A DNA stretch of 64,000 nucleotides, from the NCBI RefSeq assembly GCF_030272615.1, contig NC_081406.1, positions 237,003,922 to 237,067,921 of the forward strand, written 5' to 3'. Below the pieces are notes generated by a model that saw only the letters and a list, made by a program, of their open reading frames with translations, searched no databases and was not told the origin of the DNA. Positions 1 to 10,685 of this stretch are shown here, piece after piece. Position numbers and translations under genes: made by a program. Positions within the stretch are counted from its first letter, which is position 1. Each line of letters begins with the position of its first letter. The DNA comes from Cryptomeria japonica (taxonomy: Eukaryota > Streptophyta > Pinopsida > Cupressales > Cupressaceae).

Positions 1-2
1 AT

Positions 3-335
3 GGTCTTGATCCTGTGCGAGTTAAAGATCCTATTTTTATAAATCTTGATGACGATATAGATGAAAATGTTATGCATGATGAAAATGTTACTCCTCTTGC
101 TTCTGATAGTGAATATGAACTTGTTGATGTTGATAACCATTTATCTAATGAATTTTCTAAAGCACTTATCCTAGCTCCTAGACAAGAACAATGTGGCTCG
201 GAACATGAACATAGCCCTTGTTTGGATCTTGTGATAGCTCCATCTACTGTGTTGGATGTTCCTCCTCTAGCGTGTTCCTTGCCTTCCCGAAACACTGATC
301 AGCAAGATCGGGGGGTAGATGACATGCTAGACTAG
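3..335 (+). CDS. C-terminal acidic tail of the A/B element polyprotein (partial)
   Basis: The frame is open from the window edge to the TAG at 333-335, so the true start lies upstream. It encodes about 110 residues rich in Asp and Glu (DDDIDENV near the start). No known domain is recognised. The same frame exists in B (about 50660-50990, minus strand), where one codon before VKDP has become a stop. Conservation in two copies suggests that this tail is a real part of the family's protein and lies downstream of a gag and protease-like region. RT, RNase H and integrase motifs are absent. Function is unknown. Confidence 0.6.
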   Translation, partial: GLDPVRVKDPIFINLDDDIDENVMHDENVTPLASDSEYELVDVDNHLSNEFSKALILAPRQEQCGSEHEHSPCLDLVIAPSTVLDVPPLACSLPSRNTDQQDRGVDDMLD

Positions 336-1063
336 TTACATTAGCATAGCAGATTCTTTCCTCCTCTCTTTCGTTACTTCTTCTATATGTTATTCTCATT
401 CTTCTATTTGTTGTCCTTAGTGTTGTCTACTAGAGGACGATGCAAAGCATTGAGATCTCTCGATCTCTCTCATGTTGACTCAAAAGACACATGTGTTCCC
501 TTCTTCTAGGTGACCTTCCTTGATTGGGGAATGAAGAACAATTATGCATACATACATATGATATATATACATGACTTATCATACAGCATACTGACCCCGA
601 GGAAAGCGAAGTCACCTCGTGCTTTGTGTTTTGTGTCTATTATCCTTGGGTTTATCTCACACTTGGGGGCTAAATCCTTGCGATAACGTGCTGCTTTTCC
701 TTTCTCATTTCTTATGTGTATCACTACGTTAAAACAATCACCCCCGGTGAGGCATGTGCGATCGCTTTAACATAGGGGGGCATACATCCCGTTCATATCT
801 TTTCAAGATACTTGAAAATTTCTTGGTAAATTTAGCCTTGCCTTGAAAATTTTTGATATCTTTCTTGCATGACTCATAGTGAGGGAACCTTACTACTGAC
901 AGTCATGGTTCTCCCTTGTGATCTTCCCTTTTACTTTGTCAATCAAAGTCGTAAGATCCTTAGTCCACTGGGGGCTTGGTGTATCTTGCCTCCTTGACGT
1001 GGTGAAAGTCTTTCAATATTGTTTCCTTGTACTTTACCGGAAGTATGAGCATACATACTCCCG

Positions 1064-1080
1064 CTAAAGTGGGGGCTAAA
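1064..1080 (+). promoter_or_regulatory. Polypurine tract of element A
   Basis: The purine-rich AGTGGGGGCTAAA directly precedes the LTR start TGTAGCG, as expected for the plus-strand primer site. B has the same tract at 49908-49925 on the minus strand. Confidence 0.8.
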
Positions 1081-1246
1081 TGTAGCGTCCTAAAATTGCA
1101 ACACTTGCAATTTCAACTGCATTTCGGTCTTCACGATGGCGACGCAACATGCAACCTGAATGGAGACCCTGAAACTTGCTCACGACACTGAAAACTGCAT
1201 TTTTCAAGTACCCTAGCCTGAACCTCCTTGCACCCTGCTGTCCCGG

Positions 1247-1348
1247 GAGGTGGGACCAGAGCGCCCAGCGCCCTGGTCCCTCAGGACCAGGGCACCCAGC
1301 GCCCTGGTCCCCAGGACCATGGCGCCCAGCGCCCTGGTCCCTGGGTCC
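1247..1348 (+). repeat. Palindromic GC-rich minisatellite in the A LTR
   Basis: About three tandem units of roughly 32 bp built around GCGCCCAGCGCCCTGGTCC. Each unit is partly self-complementary (GGCGCC, GGACC...GGTCC). Unit number differs among the three LTR copies in the window. Confidence 0.8.
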
Positions 1349-1462
1349 TATTTTGGGCCCGGTCTCCTAAGGGGCTCGGGTCTTTTTGTTTGCAATTTGG
1401 AAATTAACTTTCCTGGTCAGCCTAAGGTTGGGAAAATCAGTCTATCAGCCCTAAATGACAAG

Positions 1463-1470
1463 TATATAAA
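1463..1470 (+). promoter_or_regulatory. TATA box of the A LTR
   Basis: TATATAAA lies mid-LTR with no competing TATA nearby. It is conserved in both B LTRs (about 49510 and 56163, minus strand), which supports it as the core promoter of this family. Confidence 0.65.
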
Positions 1471-2369
1471 CTACATTTTCCTCTCTCATTTGGGGAGATG
1501 GAAAAAAGGCGAAAGCAAGATTCAAACATTCAAACATTCAAGCATTCAAGCATTCAAGCATTCCTTCTAAGTCTCCATTCAAGGCTAAGTGTTGCATTCA
1601 AGACAAGGATTCAACCATTGAAGAGGAGATCACATATTACATGCTACAACGTACAACATACAACATCTAAACCTTCGCACATAAGGATACAAACATCCTT
1701 AGAACAAGGTATTAGTACTTGTTTTACAGTCATTTACATTTACAGCTCTTGCTCATTTCTTGGTTAATTCCAAAACCAGGGTTTGACCTAAAGGCAAACC
1801 CCTAATCCCTAACCCCCCAATCGTCTTCGCTTTTCTGTGTGTAGGTTGCAGGTACATGGCCGGAATTGAAGATCTGGAATCCTTGTGCAGAGACGAACAG
1901 ATCCCCCTTCGTTTCGCGGATTTTTCGGAGGACCATGGCACCGGGCGCCATCGTCCCGACAACTTTTGCTCAAATTCGCAGGACAGCGCCGTATCGACAT
2001 TTTACTGCTAATTCCAGGTCCGCAGCTTCATACTGTATTCCTATCTCAGTTTATAAGCGAATCTTTATCACTTTCTATGCATGCTTAGCGTAATTCTTCT
2101 ATCAACATTCTTTACAAAAGAGGGTAGCCTTGCTGTCTTAACCCTTGAAACACACTTAGCATCCAATCTTGCATTGTGTGGGATTGGATCTTGTGGGTTT
2201 CAACCCCTCTTTTGAATGTAAAGTCTCTCCCCTAAGTGAAAACCATCGAATCCTAGCGAACCTCCCTTCTCTCTCCTCGGAGTTGGAAGAGGGGAGAACA
2301 ACTAGGGTTCAATCGCGATTTTCCGCTTTACAGAAAGACCAAAAGGAATCACAAGCTCCCCTGAAATAA

Positions 2370-4435
2370 TCTATTGGGTCCTCTATCCTTGGAATAGGAA
2401 ACCTATATCTGATGGTTATCCTATTGATAGCCCTAGAATCAATACAAAGCCTCCATTTCCCATCCTTCTTTGGGGCTCAAATAGTAGGTACTGCACATGG
2501 GCTAAGGCTCTTCCTCACCGACCCTTTTTCTAGGAGTTCTTGGATTTGCCTACCTATCTCTTCATTCTATTGTGGGGTTATTTTATATACTACCTTGTTA
2601 GGAAGTACTGCTCCTTGTATGAGGTCAATCTAATGACTAATATCTCTGATAGGTGGATGGTAATCAGGTATATCTTGTGCAAGCACTCCTTTGTACTGGT
2701 CTAGCAGTTCACTGACCTCCTTAGGTCCTACCTTAGTGACACCCTTCTTCCTTTCTTCATGGGGCTTCACAATCAAAGAAAAACCTACTCCACCTTCCTC
2801 CTTTGTTGTATTTAGGAACTCTTTTTCTCCCACCATCATCACACTAGATCCTACATGTTGTGGATCCCCTCCTACCACTGACTATATCCTAAAGGTCACA
2901 CCATCCTTTTGGAAAGAGTAAGCATTATTTTCTCCATCATGATGAACCTTTCTGTCAAACTGCCATGGTCTACCAAGAAAAAGATAGCAAGCAACCATTG
3001 GAAGGATGTCAGACAAAATTTTATCCTTATACCCCCCAATACTGAACTCTACCTATGCTTTCTTATTGATGAGTATGTGTTTCCCTTTGTTCAACCAACT
3101 GACTCTATATGGACAACTATGGGGTATTCTCTCCAAGTTCAACTTTATTACTACTTCCAAAGATACGATATTATCAATAGACCCTAAATCTATGAGAACT
3201 TTACAAACCTTACCTTGAATCTTGTAGTTGACTTTAAATAAAGTCTTTCTCTAGGGTGGCTCAGTCTTCACTAGTTCCTTGAGTAGTGTCCTCTTGATCA
3301 TCAGGTTCTCTCCCATCTCTAATATCAAATTCACTTCGGGAGATGTCACACTCCTTGCATCTTCTTTATTCCTAAAGGTTCTCCTTTCACCGCCATGAGA
3401 AGTTGAGGCCTTCTGTAGAAACTTGTAGGCTGGGTGCCCCATCTGATTGAAGTTGTAGCATCTCATACTAGAGAACTTGGATCCTCTTCCTGATCCATTT
3501 GTCCCACCTCTTCCATTAAGTATTCTCCCATGGTATCCTCCTCTACTACTTGAGTCCCCAACTTACTCTCCTTGGCCAGACTCATCACTAGACCTTTGGT
3601 TAGGACTTCTTCCTTCAAAAATGCCTCTGCCTCTAAAATGTCTCCCTCCTTTAACTCTATTACTCTACTCACTTCTTTTTAAATTCTCTTTTTCCCTTAG
3701 GGCCAATTGAAAACACTTATTCACTATCTTCAGTGCCAATATGTTGATCTCATCTTGGATGTTCACCCTTAGGCCATTCAAGTACCTATCCACTTTCTTT
3801 TACTCCTCTTATTCTCTCTTTGATCTGAGACCGAGTTTATGAAACTCCTTCATATATTCATTCACATCAAAGTCTCTTTGTCTGAGGTTTTGCAATTTTC
3901 TATACATTTGCACTTCATAGTCAATGGGAATGAATTGTGCCTTGACTTTAGCCTTCATCCCTTCCTAGGAGGTTATCATATTTTTTCCCTCCTTAACTCT
4001 CTCCCTTGGTACATACTTCCACCATGTAAGATCAAACCTATTCAACCTTGCTTTTTCCATCTTAACTCTCTTATTTTCAAGGATTTCTTTGTACTCAAAA
4101 TGACTGGTCAATGCCTCAAACCAGTCTATCACCTCTTCTGCTTATATACTTCCACTATATATAGGGAACACATCAATGGTGTCCCTATTGACTGACCTCA
4201 AGGCATCTACAAATACCCTCTGATCTGCAGGTATCTCCTCTACCCACTTAGAGGATTCCCCATATTCTTTATCCCTTTCTTCATTAGTGTTACTTCCATC
4301 TTCCTTGTCCTTAGTCTTTTTCAATTCTTCAAGCTTGGACTCAAGCATCTCTTCAATCAACTTCTTCACAGCATCTTGTGACATACTCTTAGGAGGCATT
4401 CTGTAAGCCCCTATTTCAATCTCTTCCTCTGACAT
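2370..4435 (-). pseudogene. Chromovirus gag-protease-RT remnant (element D)
   Basis: Several short minus-strand frames align in order with gag to RT of element C. The N-terminal gag piece is 4435-4142, followed by a charged, coiled-coil-like stretch. A zinc-knuckle remnant near 3430-3466 reads CYNFNQMGH, with the second Cys replaced by Phe. A protease-like LIDLGSIDN lies near 3180-3200, with the expected catalytic DSG changed to DLG. The N-terminal RT segment with the equivalent of CIDSRAINR lies near 2412-2480. Frameshifts and stops separate the pieces. The rest of RT, RNase H and integrase are missing. No functional product is expected. Confidence 0.8.
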
Positions 4436-4476
4436 ACACTAAGACCACACCACCCATATGATCTTCAAAATCCTTC

Positions 4477-4486
4477 TCTGATGCCA
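4477..4486 (-). promoter_or_regulatory. Primer-binding site of element D (initiator tRNA-Met type)
   Basis: The minus strand reads TGGCATCAGA, one base from the TGGTATCAGA that pairs with the 3' end of plant initiator tRNA-Met. It lies 3 bp from the LTR edge at 4490, as in element C. Confidence 0.7.
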
Positions 4487-4489
4487 ATA

Positions 4490-5505
4490 TGATAAGGAGG
4501 CAATAGATGAGAAGGAGGTTAACCTTGAACCAGTCAATCTCTAAGGCATACAAGCTCAACCGATAATCTCTAACTCCAAAGATCCTTACACAACACCAAG
4601 TCAAGAAAAGGTTCAATGACACCAAACAACACCTTAGGAGACCCAAAGGCTCCACTATTTTCACTTATAGACAACTAACACTTCAAAAGTTCTTGTGTGA
4701 CTACCCACACCCTTGCATACATGAGTGGGATACTACTATGCTTTAGGGTTTGAATGGCCCACTTAACCAATTAAATACAACGACCCTTGGATGGGTGTTC
4801 TCACAACACCTTAACACAAATCAAACCAAATTTCATTGTTTAGATCCATCAGAACATCAATTTTGACTCACTTTCCCTCAAGCTGAACCGGTTGCTATTA
4901 AGCCTCCATTTGAAGGAATTGGGTTATAACTTTTGACACCCTGAAGATCTAAGAAAAAAAATTAGATTTTCAGATACCCATTTGGGAGTTCTCAACAATA
5001 GCTTTGTTTCTGGTACTAGATCAATTTGTAGATATCCCAACCAATACTACACTAACAGACCTAATAGGGCTATTGGACCTATTTCACTGAACGCCTTCCA
5101 CAAACTGGTTTGTTTCCCCTAATGGGTGACCATCATGGACCATGAACTGTTATGTAAACCTCCAAAGTACTCTACCACTCAATTCTCACACACTGCACTC
5201 ATCAAACCAGTTTGTCACATAGAGATGCCAAACCTAGGGTTAATTCTCCATACTCTTCGCCCTGTTGTATCCTCTTAATGGATTTTGGAACTGACATATG
5301 ATACAATGGCCTATCATCTCCTATAACAGAAGAGTGTTCAATTAAGGATTGATAGGCCAAAACCCATTATTACAGTCAAACCCTACGAGTTTAAGGGTTT
5401 TAGGCTACCTGATAGAGATTTTCTTGTAGAATAGGAAAGTGATCACTTCAAGAATTCACATTGAAAACAAAAGAAAGGTAAAATGATTTATTTACAGGAT
5501 CTATG
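4490..5505 (-). repeat. 5' LTR of element D, first segment
   Basis: Starts TG next to the PBS and runs to the E insertion point. The last five bases, CTATG (5501-5505), are the E target site and recur at 18185-18189. I found no coding frame in this stretch. Confidence 0.7.
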
Positions 5506-5897
5506 TGTTAGGTCCCGGAGACAACTGAGAGGGGGGGGTGAATCATTTGTCTAATAAATTCAAACCAAAAACAATTAACCAATTTGATTCTTAATATCGA
5601 TAAACCAATTAAGTATGTTGGTTGACAGCATTAACAGTAAATTCCTATACCGGTAAAGATTAATGCATGAAACATAAACATAAAGTCATCCACAACACAT
5701 AGCACCAATATTTGTACGTGGAAACCTTGTAAGGGGAAAAACCATGGTGGGAAACCTTACCCACAATCAGATGATACTACTGCAGATAGTAAGTGTACAT
5801 AAATGGGGTCTGCACATGTAGAAAGGCCAACAGCCTAGAGCTCACTACTCAATCACAAAATGGGAGTCACACTGACTACAATTGGATGGTTAAATCC
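5506..5897 (-). repeat. 3' LTR of element E, outer part
   Basis: Begins TGTTAGGTCC, followed by a G homopolymer and GTGAATCA, the outer end shared with L (62443) and M (61958). The LTR resumes after F at 12659. The two parts give about 1050 bp, matching the 1066-bp LTR of L. Confidence 0.85.
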
Positions 5898-6346
5898 TAT
5901 AGGATTTTGCCAAGATCAAGGGCACAATGAAAAGCATAAAAAGAGACAATAGAATGACAAGAACAAACTGTATTCTCATCAATATGCAAATGATCAATTG
6001 GATTAACCAATACAATGAATATAGGCCTACTCATATAGGCAAGGCCATATGGATGTATGAGCACACAAATATGACATGTGGCTCAATGAGAAACAAGGGT
6101 AGGTAAGAAATACTAGGGGTAGGTAGGAGAAATAATATAATATTCCACAAGAGGTGGATGACCCACCGAATGTGGAGTGTAATAGCAAAATAAGACCACA
6201 AAAGGTGGAATTTCTCCTACAAGCTCTATCCCTATGTGCACACTTCCCTAAGTGTCTCAAATCCAAACTATGAAGAGATGCATTATCCTAAGTTAACTTA
6301 AGTAAAGTGTAATAATATCCAAAATGAATATTTATTTGCACCAACA
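5898..6346 (-). repeat. 3' LTR of element F (449 bp)
   Basis: Its outer end is TATAGGATTT where the partner LTR has TGTAGGATTT, so the terminal TG has become TA. The inner end is CACCAACA followed by the purine tract. It is the same length as the 5' LTR. Confidence 0.9.
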
Positions 6347-6866
6347 CCCCCCCTTAAGTGCAACTTAGGGGAATGAAGACTCAAGTCAACAATGCAAGAT
6401 GGGTCCTGGCTACTAGGCCATGATAGGTACCCATGTACAATATGCAAAAGCAAGCAAAACTATGCAATGCAATCTCTCACAAACGAAGAAAGGGAGAAAA
6501 CCCAGTGGGAAAAAACTCCCCCCCAAAAGAGAGATGAATGTACAAAAGACTCTCCAAGAAGAAGGACAAAACCTCAAAGAGGAAAAAGTCCCCCCCATAA
6601 GAGAGGAAGGATAAGTCAGCTGACCCCCCCTAATGACACATCCCACACCCCCAATAGAGCTCACAACTACTGGAACTTACTCTCGATGAAAGGTTTGGTG
6701 AATATGTCAGCAACCTGCTCTACTGTAGGACAATACTGCAAATCAATGACCTGCTCCTAAATGAGCTCTCGGATATAGTGCATATGGATCTCAATGTGTT
6801 TGGTCTGCTGGTGCTAGACCGGGTTCTTTGAGATTGCAATAGCACTCTGATTGTCGCAATGTAGAA
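6347..6866 (-). other. 3' untranslated region of F with four purine tracts
   Basis: No protein frame. On the minus strand it has G runs of about seven at 6347, 6518, 6590 and 6624. The one at 6347 touches the LTR and is the likely plus-strand primer. The other three are unexplained. Confidence 0.6.
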
Positions 6867-7185
6867 CTATCGACTGTGGAGTGGTGAATCCAAACTCTGT
6901 GAGAATCTACTAGAGCCAAATGGTCTCAGTTGCTGCTTTAATAGCACCTTGATACTCAGCCTCAGTCGAAGAGAGAGCAATAGCATGTTGCTTATTTCTC
7001 TGCCAACAAATGGGGCCCAAACCAAGGTGAAAACTGTAACCAGAAGTAGACTTACAATCATCAAGATTGCCAGCCCAATCGGAGTCTATGTAACCAACCA
7101 AGCGAAGTCCTATGTCTGTTGCTAGTGAATCCCATAGTGATGTGTACCCTGGATGTAATGAAGGATGCATTTGGTGGCTTTCCAA
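6867..7185 (-). pseudogene. RNase H domain of element F
   Basis: Removes RNA from the RNA-DNA hybrid during reverse transcription. The frame contains the copia RNase H hallmarks YIDSDWAGN (first catalytic Asp), CKSTSGY and SSTEAEYQG (catalytic Glu). It breaks off at IWL followed by two consecutive TAG codons where Gln-Gln is expected, so the C-terminal third is not in one frame. It follows RT directly, as in Ty1/copia pol. Confidence 0.85.
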
Positions 7186-8100
7186 TGAAGCTCATGTGGT
7201 TCTTGCATGAAGCGGGAAACCATGCCAACTGCAAATGAAATATCAGGGCGTGTATGGGTCAAGTAGATGAGACTACCCACAAGCTGACAATACAAAGTGG
7301 CATCAACTGGTGGAGAAGAACAATGAGCCTCAAGCTTGACTCCTGAAAGAAAGGGAGTCGGGGCAGGCTTACAATCAGCCATATCAAAGCATGCAAGTAG
7401 ATTGAGAGCATACTTGGGCTGCGATAATGTAATCCCAAAAGGTGACTGTGAAATCTCTATCCTGAGAAAGTAGTGCAAAAGACCCAAGTCAGTCATAACA
7501 AATCTGTCATGCAAAGCAGATTTGACCCTGCTAATGATGGATGAAGTACTCCTTGTAATGATCAAGTCATCAACATAGAGCACAAGTATCAAGTGAGAGT
7601 CATCCTGTCACAAAATGTAGACATTCGGATTAGAATGACACCTGGTGAACCCTACGGAGAGAAGAAAGGAATCCATCTTGGCGTACCAAGCCCTGGGGGC
7701 ATGCTTAAGGCCATATTGAGATTTCCTTAGTCTGCAAACCAAGGAAGTATCTTGGATGAAACCCTGTGGCTGCTCCATATAAATCTCCTCATCAAGATCA
7801 CCATGAAGAAAAGCACTCTTCACATCCATCTAATGTACAACCCAACCATGAGCTGCAGCAATAGCAAGTGTCAAATGAATGGAGTTCATCTTGGCTACGG
7901 GTGCAAAGGTCTCAGTATAGTCAACACCTGCAACCTGTGAGAAACCTTTCACAACAAGCCGAGCCTTATACTTATCCACAATACCATCCACTGTAAACTT
8001 GGTCCAATAGATCCACTTACATCAAACCATCTTTCTCCCCTTAGGGAGATGGACTAAATCCCATGTGTTGTTCCTCATCAAGGAACTATACTCTTCCTCC
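7122..8100 (-). pseudogene. Reverse transcriptase of element F
   Basis: Would copy element RNA into DNA inside virus-like particles. It reads in order: the fingers segment (KWIYWTKF near 8000), MDVKSAFLHGDLDEEIYMEQ (about 7829-7770), YGLKHAPRAWYAKM, and the catalytic VLYVDDLIITRS (7592-7560) with both Asp residues intact, then the connection to RNase H. In-frame stops replace the codons before CKWIYW, before MDVKSAF and after VYIL. Length and order fit Ty1/copia, but the stops make it a pseudogene. Confidence 0.88.
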
Positions 8101-8189
8101 ATAGCGTGGTCCCACTCAGGAACCCCTGATGCTTCCCTAAATGTCTGTGGATCGGAAGCGGTAGCAATGATTGCATGTGGTAGATCCTG

Positions 8190-9300
8190 ATGCTATGATC
8201 GAGTTCTCCATGTATCTGAAGGATCCCCAACAAGAGAACCCATGGACTCAAGTGTCTGTCGAGCCCAACGAGGTCTAGGTGGAGGTGGAGAACGAGGCTC
8301 CTCAACTACAAGTGGACCCTGTGGAGGTGTAACCCTGCGAGTCGGAGTTGAAGGAGTCTCATCATCTGAATCACTAACATCACTATCCACAATGGAGGAA
8401 GGTGGAGGAGGTAGAGAGGCTAAGCTAGGAGAGCTTTCCTCAAAGTGAACACTCCTCTCAATGAATACCTCATGTGTCTCTGGATCCATCAATCTGTATG
8501 CCTTAACACCCTCAGGATATCCAACAAATATGCATGGCCGACTCTGAGGTTCCAATGCCTTGCATTTCTACGAAGGTATGTGAGCCCATGTTGGACACCC
8601 AAAGACTCTGAAATGTCTCACAATCTGTTTCCTACCAGCCCAAGCCTCAAAAGGAGTAATACCTTGCAAAGCTTTGTGAGGAACCCGATTCTGGATGTGT
8701 GTGGCACAACTGATAGCCTCTGCCCAAAAGGTGGGGTCAAGAGAATGTGCATGTATCATATAGATAGCCATTTCTTTGAGAGTTCTATTCTTGCGTTCTG
8801 CAACCCCGTTCTGTTGTGGAGTGTATGCGATAGAATGCTGAAGATCAATCCCCTCAAATGTACAAAAATCCTCAAGTATTTTGTTCACATATTCCCTTCC
8901 ATTATCTGTGTGAAGAATCTTAACCACTTTCCCTGATTGCTTCTCCACACGAGTCTTGAAGTCCTGAAATCTATCAAATACTTCACTCTTATGAATGAGA
9001 AAGTAGACCCAAGTGAAGCGGGAGTAGTCATAAATGAAGGTGAGAACATAGTGGGCCTTACTAAATGAAGGTGCTAGAAATGGACCTGCTACATCGTTGT
9101 GAACAAGTTGAAGAACTTCCAAAGCTCTCCAAGCTTTCCCCTTGTCAAACTTCTCTTCGGGATGCTTGCCCATGGAACAACCTGAACATACACCCTCTGA
9201 AAAACTAATTCAAGGTAGACCTGTGACCATGTCTTTAGTGCTTAGCTATTGAAGATAGCGGTAGTTGAGGTGACCAAACTGCTCATGCCATAGCTTACTT
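8190..9300 (-). pseudogene. Integrase of element F
   Basis: Would insert the cDNA into the genome. The N-terminal HHCC zinc finger spans HEQFGHLNYR and CSGCSMGKH (about 9280-9165) but contains two stops. The catalytic core has Asp in NDVAGPF (about 9095), Asp in HTDNGREY (about 8910) and Glu in QQNGVAERKNRT (about 8810), so the D-D-E triad is retained. A C-terminal part with IFVGYPEGVKAYR (about 8520) is followed by a Pro/Ser-rich linker to RT. Mutated start-to-end continuity argues against function. Confidence 0.88.
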
Positions 9301-9743
9301 TCTGAATTTGAATGAGTAAGCAAGGCCCTAGAAGGTGAAGTTGGCACAAAGTGGGAGAATGAATAAAGCCTTGAGTTGTCATTGACTTGTCCCACTGCTA
9401 CCAAGGCATCATCATCAAGTTCCTTTACTACAACTGAATCTGGTGTAAACTCAACCTTTTTCCCATTCCCATAGTGAGTGATTTGGTAGATGGAGAGAAG
9501 GTTGGTAGACAAGTTAGGAACATAGAGAACATTTTCAAATGTTCCATCATCCATGTCAACTGAACCTTTCCCTTCAACCTCTACTTGTGTATCATCACCT
9601 ATGTAAATGTGAGGTACCTTAGATGGCTCCAATGAAGAAAACTACTCCTTTGTAGAACCCATGTGATATTAGGCACCTGAGTCAAGTATCCATTGCTGTG
9701 AAGAACCTGTTGTAGCCACAAATGCTTGCCCTTTTCCCTTAGA
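9246..9743 (-). pseudogene. Aspartic protease region of element F
   Basis: Would cleave the gag-pol polyprotein. The active-site sequence WILDSGA (about 9690) is intact, but the next codon is TAA. The downstream part with IGDDTQVEVEGKGSV and FENVLYVPNLSTNLLS (9632-9400) is typical of copia protease and the pre-integrase segment. Two further stops precede it. Confidence 0.8.
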
Positions 9744-10685
9744 CTATGAGGAAGAGGAAGGAGATGAATCCTTCTTTGTGTAGGCGGATGGAAAGTTGAT
9801 GTTGTTTTTCTTGAGAAGATTAGTTAACTCATCAATTTGCTTTGTGTGGCATCGATGCTCATCATGACCATACTTCTTGCAATATGCACAAGTTGGTTTA
9901 TCCTTCTTAGGTGGTGTCCCCTTCTTGGAAGAGGATGAAAAATCACCTTGGGATGGAGAGGATGATTGTCCTTTTTCCTGGTGTGGCTTAGACTTAGAGT
10001 GCTTCTTCTTCTTGTTGGAATCTTTCCCTTGACTTCCTTGATTCCCTTGATTAGCCACCAAAGCCTTGGACTTTGAAGACTTGAGAAGCCCCATGCTCAA
10101 CAACTTAGATTGTTCCAATATCAACATTTTTGTGAAAGCATCAAATGAAGGCAAAACATGGGAACTCCCCACTGTCAAATGATGAGTTTGGAAGCTAGAC
10201 ACAAATGCTGCATATTCTGGTGCAAGCTTGTCCAACAAGTTGAATATCAACTAAGCATCCTTTTTGTCAATTCCACAATCCTTAAGCTTTGCTCTTAGCT
10301 CATTTGCTTTGGTGACATAATCTTGGATTGTATCAAAACTCTTGGGATCCAAGTTGGTGAGCTCATTGTCAATCTGATAGCCTCTGATTTCATCAACTTG
10401 ACCATACAATTTCTGAAACATATCCCAAGCCTCTTTGATTATTTTACACTTCTCAATGTGAAAAATGAGGTCATCTGATACATACTTGCACAAAGTTCCA
10501 AGAGCCATGCAATTATTTGTGAGCCATTCTAATTGACCATTTGGATCAGCCTTAGGATCAGGTGGTGCTATTATTGTTCCATCTATGTAATGTGTGAGAC
10601 CCTTTTCCATTAATTTACTCCAAACTTTAATTTTCCATGATGCATAATTATGTGGAGTTAAAGGTGGAAATTTATTAGGACTCAT
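9744..10685 (-). pseudogene. Gag of element F
   Basis: Structural protein of the virus-like particle. The start at 10685 (MSPNKFPPLTPHNYASWK) fits the copia gag N-terminus better than the upstream Met at 10730. A gag_pre-integrase/UBN2-type region is followed by a Lys/Ser-rich stretch and a complete CCHC zinc knuckle CAYCKKYGHDEHRC (about 9905-9860), which binds RNA. A single TAG at 10251 splits the frame where Gln is plausible. Otherwise it is open over about 310 codons, one of the best-preserved frames here. Confidence 0.85.

Larger units (their letters stand above)
1..2332 (+). mobile_element. Element A: 3' half of a pol-less Ty3/gypsy LTR retrotransposon
   Basis: The segment holds the 3' end of an internal region followed by a complete 3' LTR. 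It is an inverted relative of element B: the reading frame at 3-335, the non-coding stretch 336-1063, the purine tract and the LTR all have collinear counterparts at 48668-51000 on the other strand. The left end is cut by the window. The right end abuts the chromovirus fragment D at 2333, so A probably inserted into D; the target duplication cannot be checked without the left side. 336-1063 has no convincing coding frame. Confidence 0.85.
1081..2332 (+). repeat. 3' LTR of element A (1252 bp)
   Basis: Begins TGTAGCGTCC and ends CGCTTTACA, so it has TG...CA termini. Both LTRs of B (48668-49907 and 55288-56524) match it in the opposite orientation. It contains a GC-rich minisatellite (1247-1348), a TATA box (1463-1470) and a run of ATTCAAGC-type 10-bp repeats (about 1520-1562). 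The GC-rich U5 part shares GGCGCC and GGTCC motifs with the B leader. Confidence 0.9.

Noticed and set aside
1801-1822. Telomere-like CCCTAA repeats
   Set aside because: Only two or three imperfect units, present in all LTRs of this family, so part of the LTR.
6392-6760. 122-codon plus-strand frame
   Set aside because: Antisense to the F 3' UTR. It exists only because of C-rich tracts and contains no known motif.
8445-8936. 163-codon plus-strand frame
   Set aside because: Antisense shadow of the F integrase.
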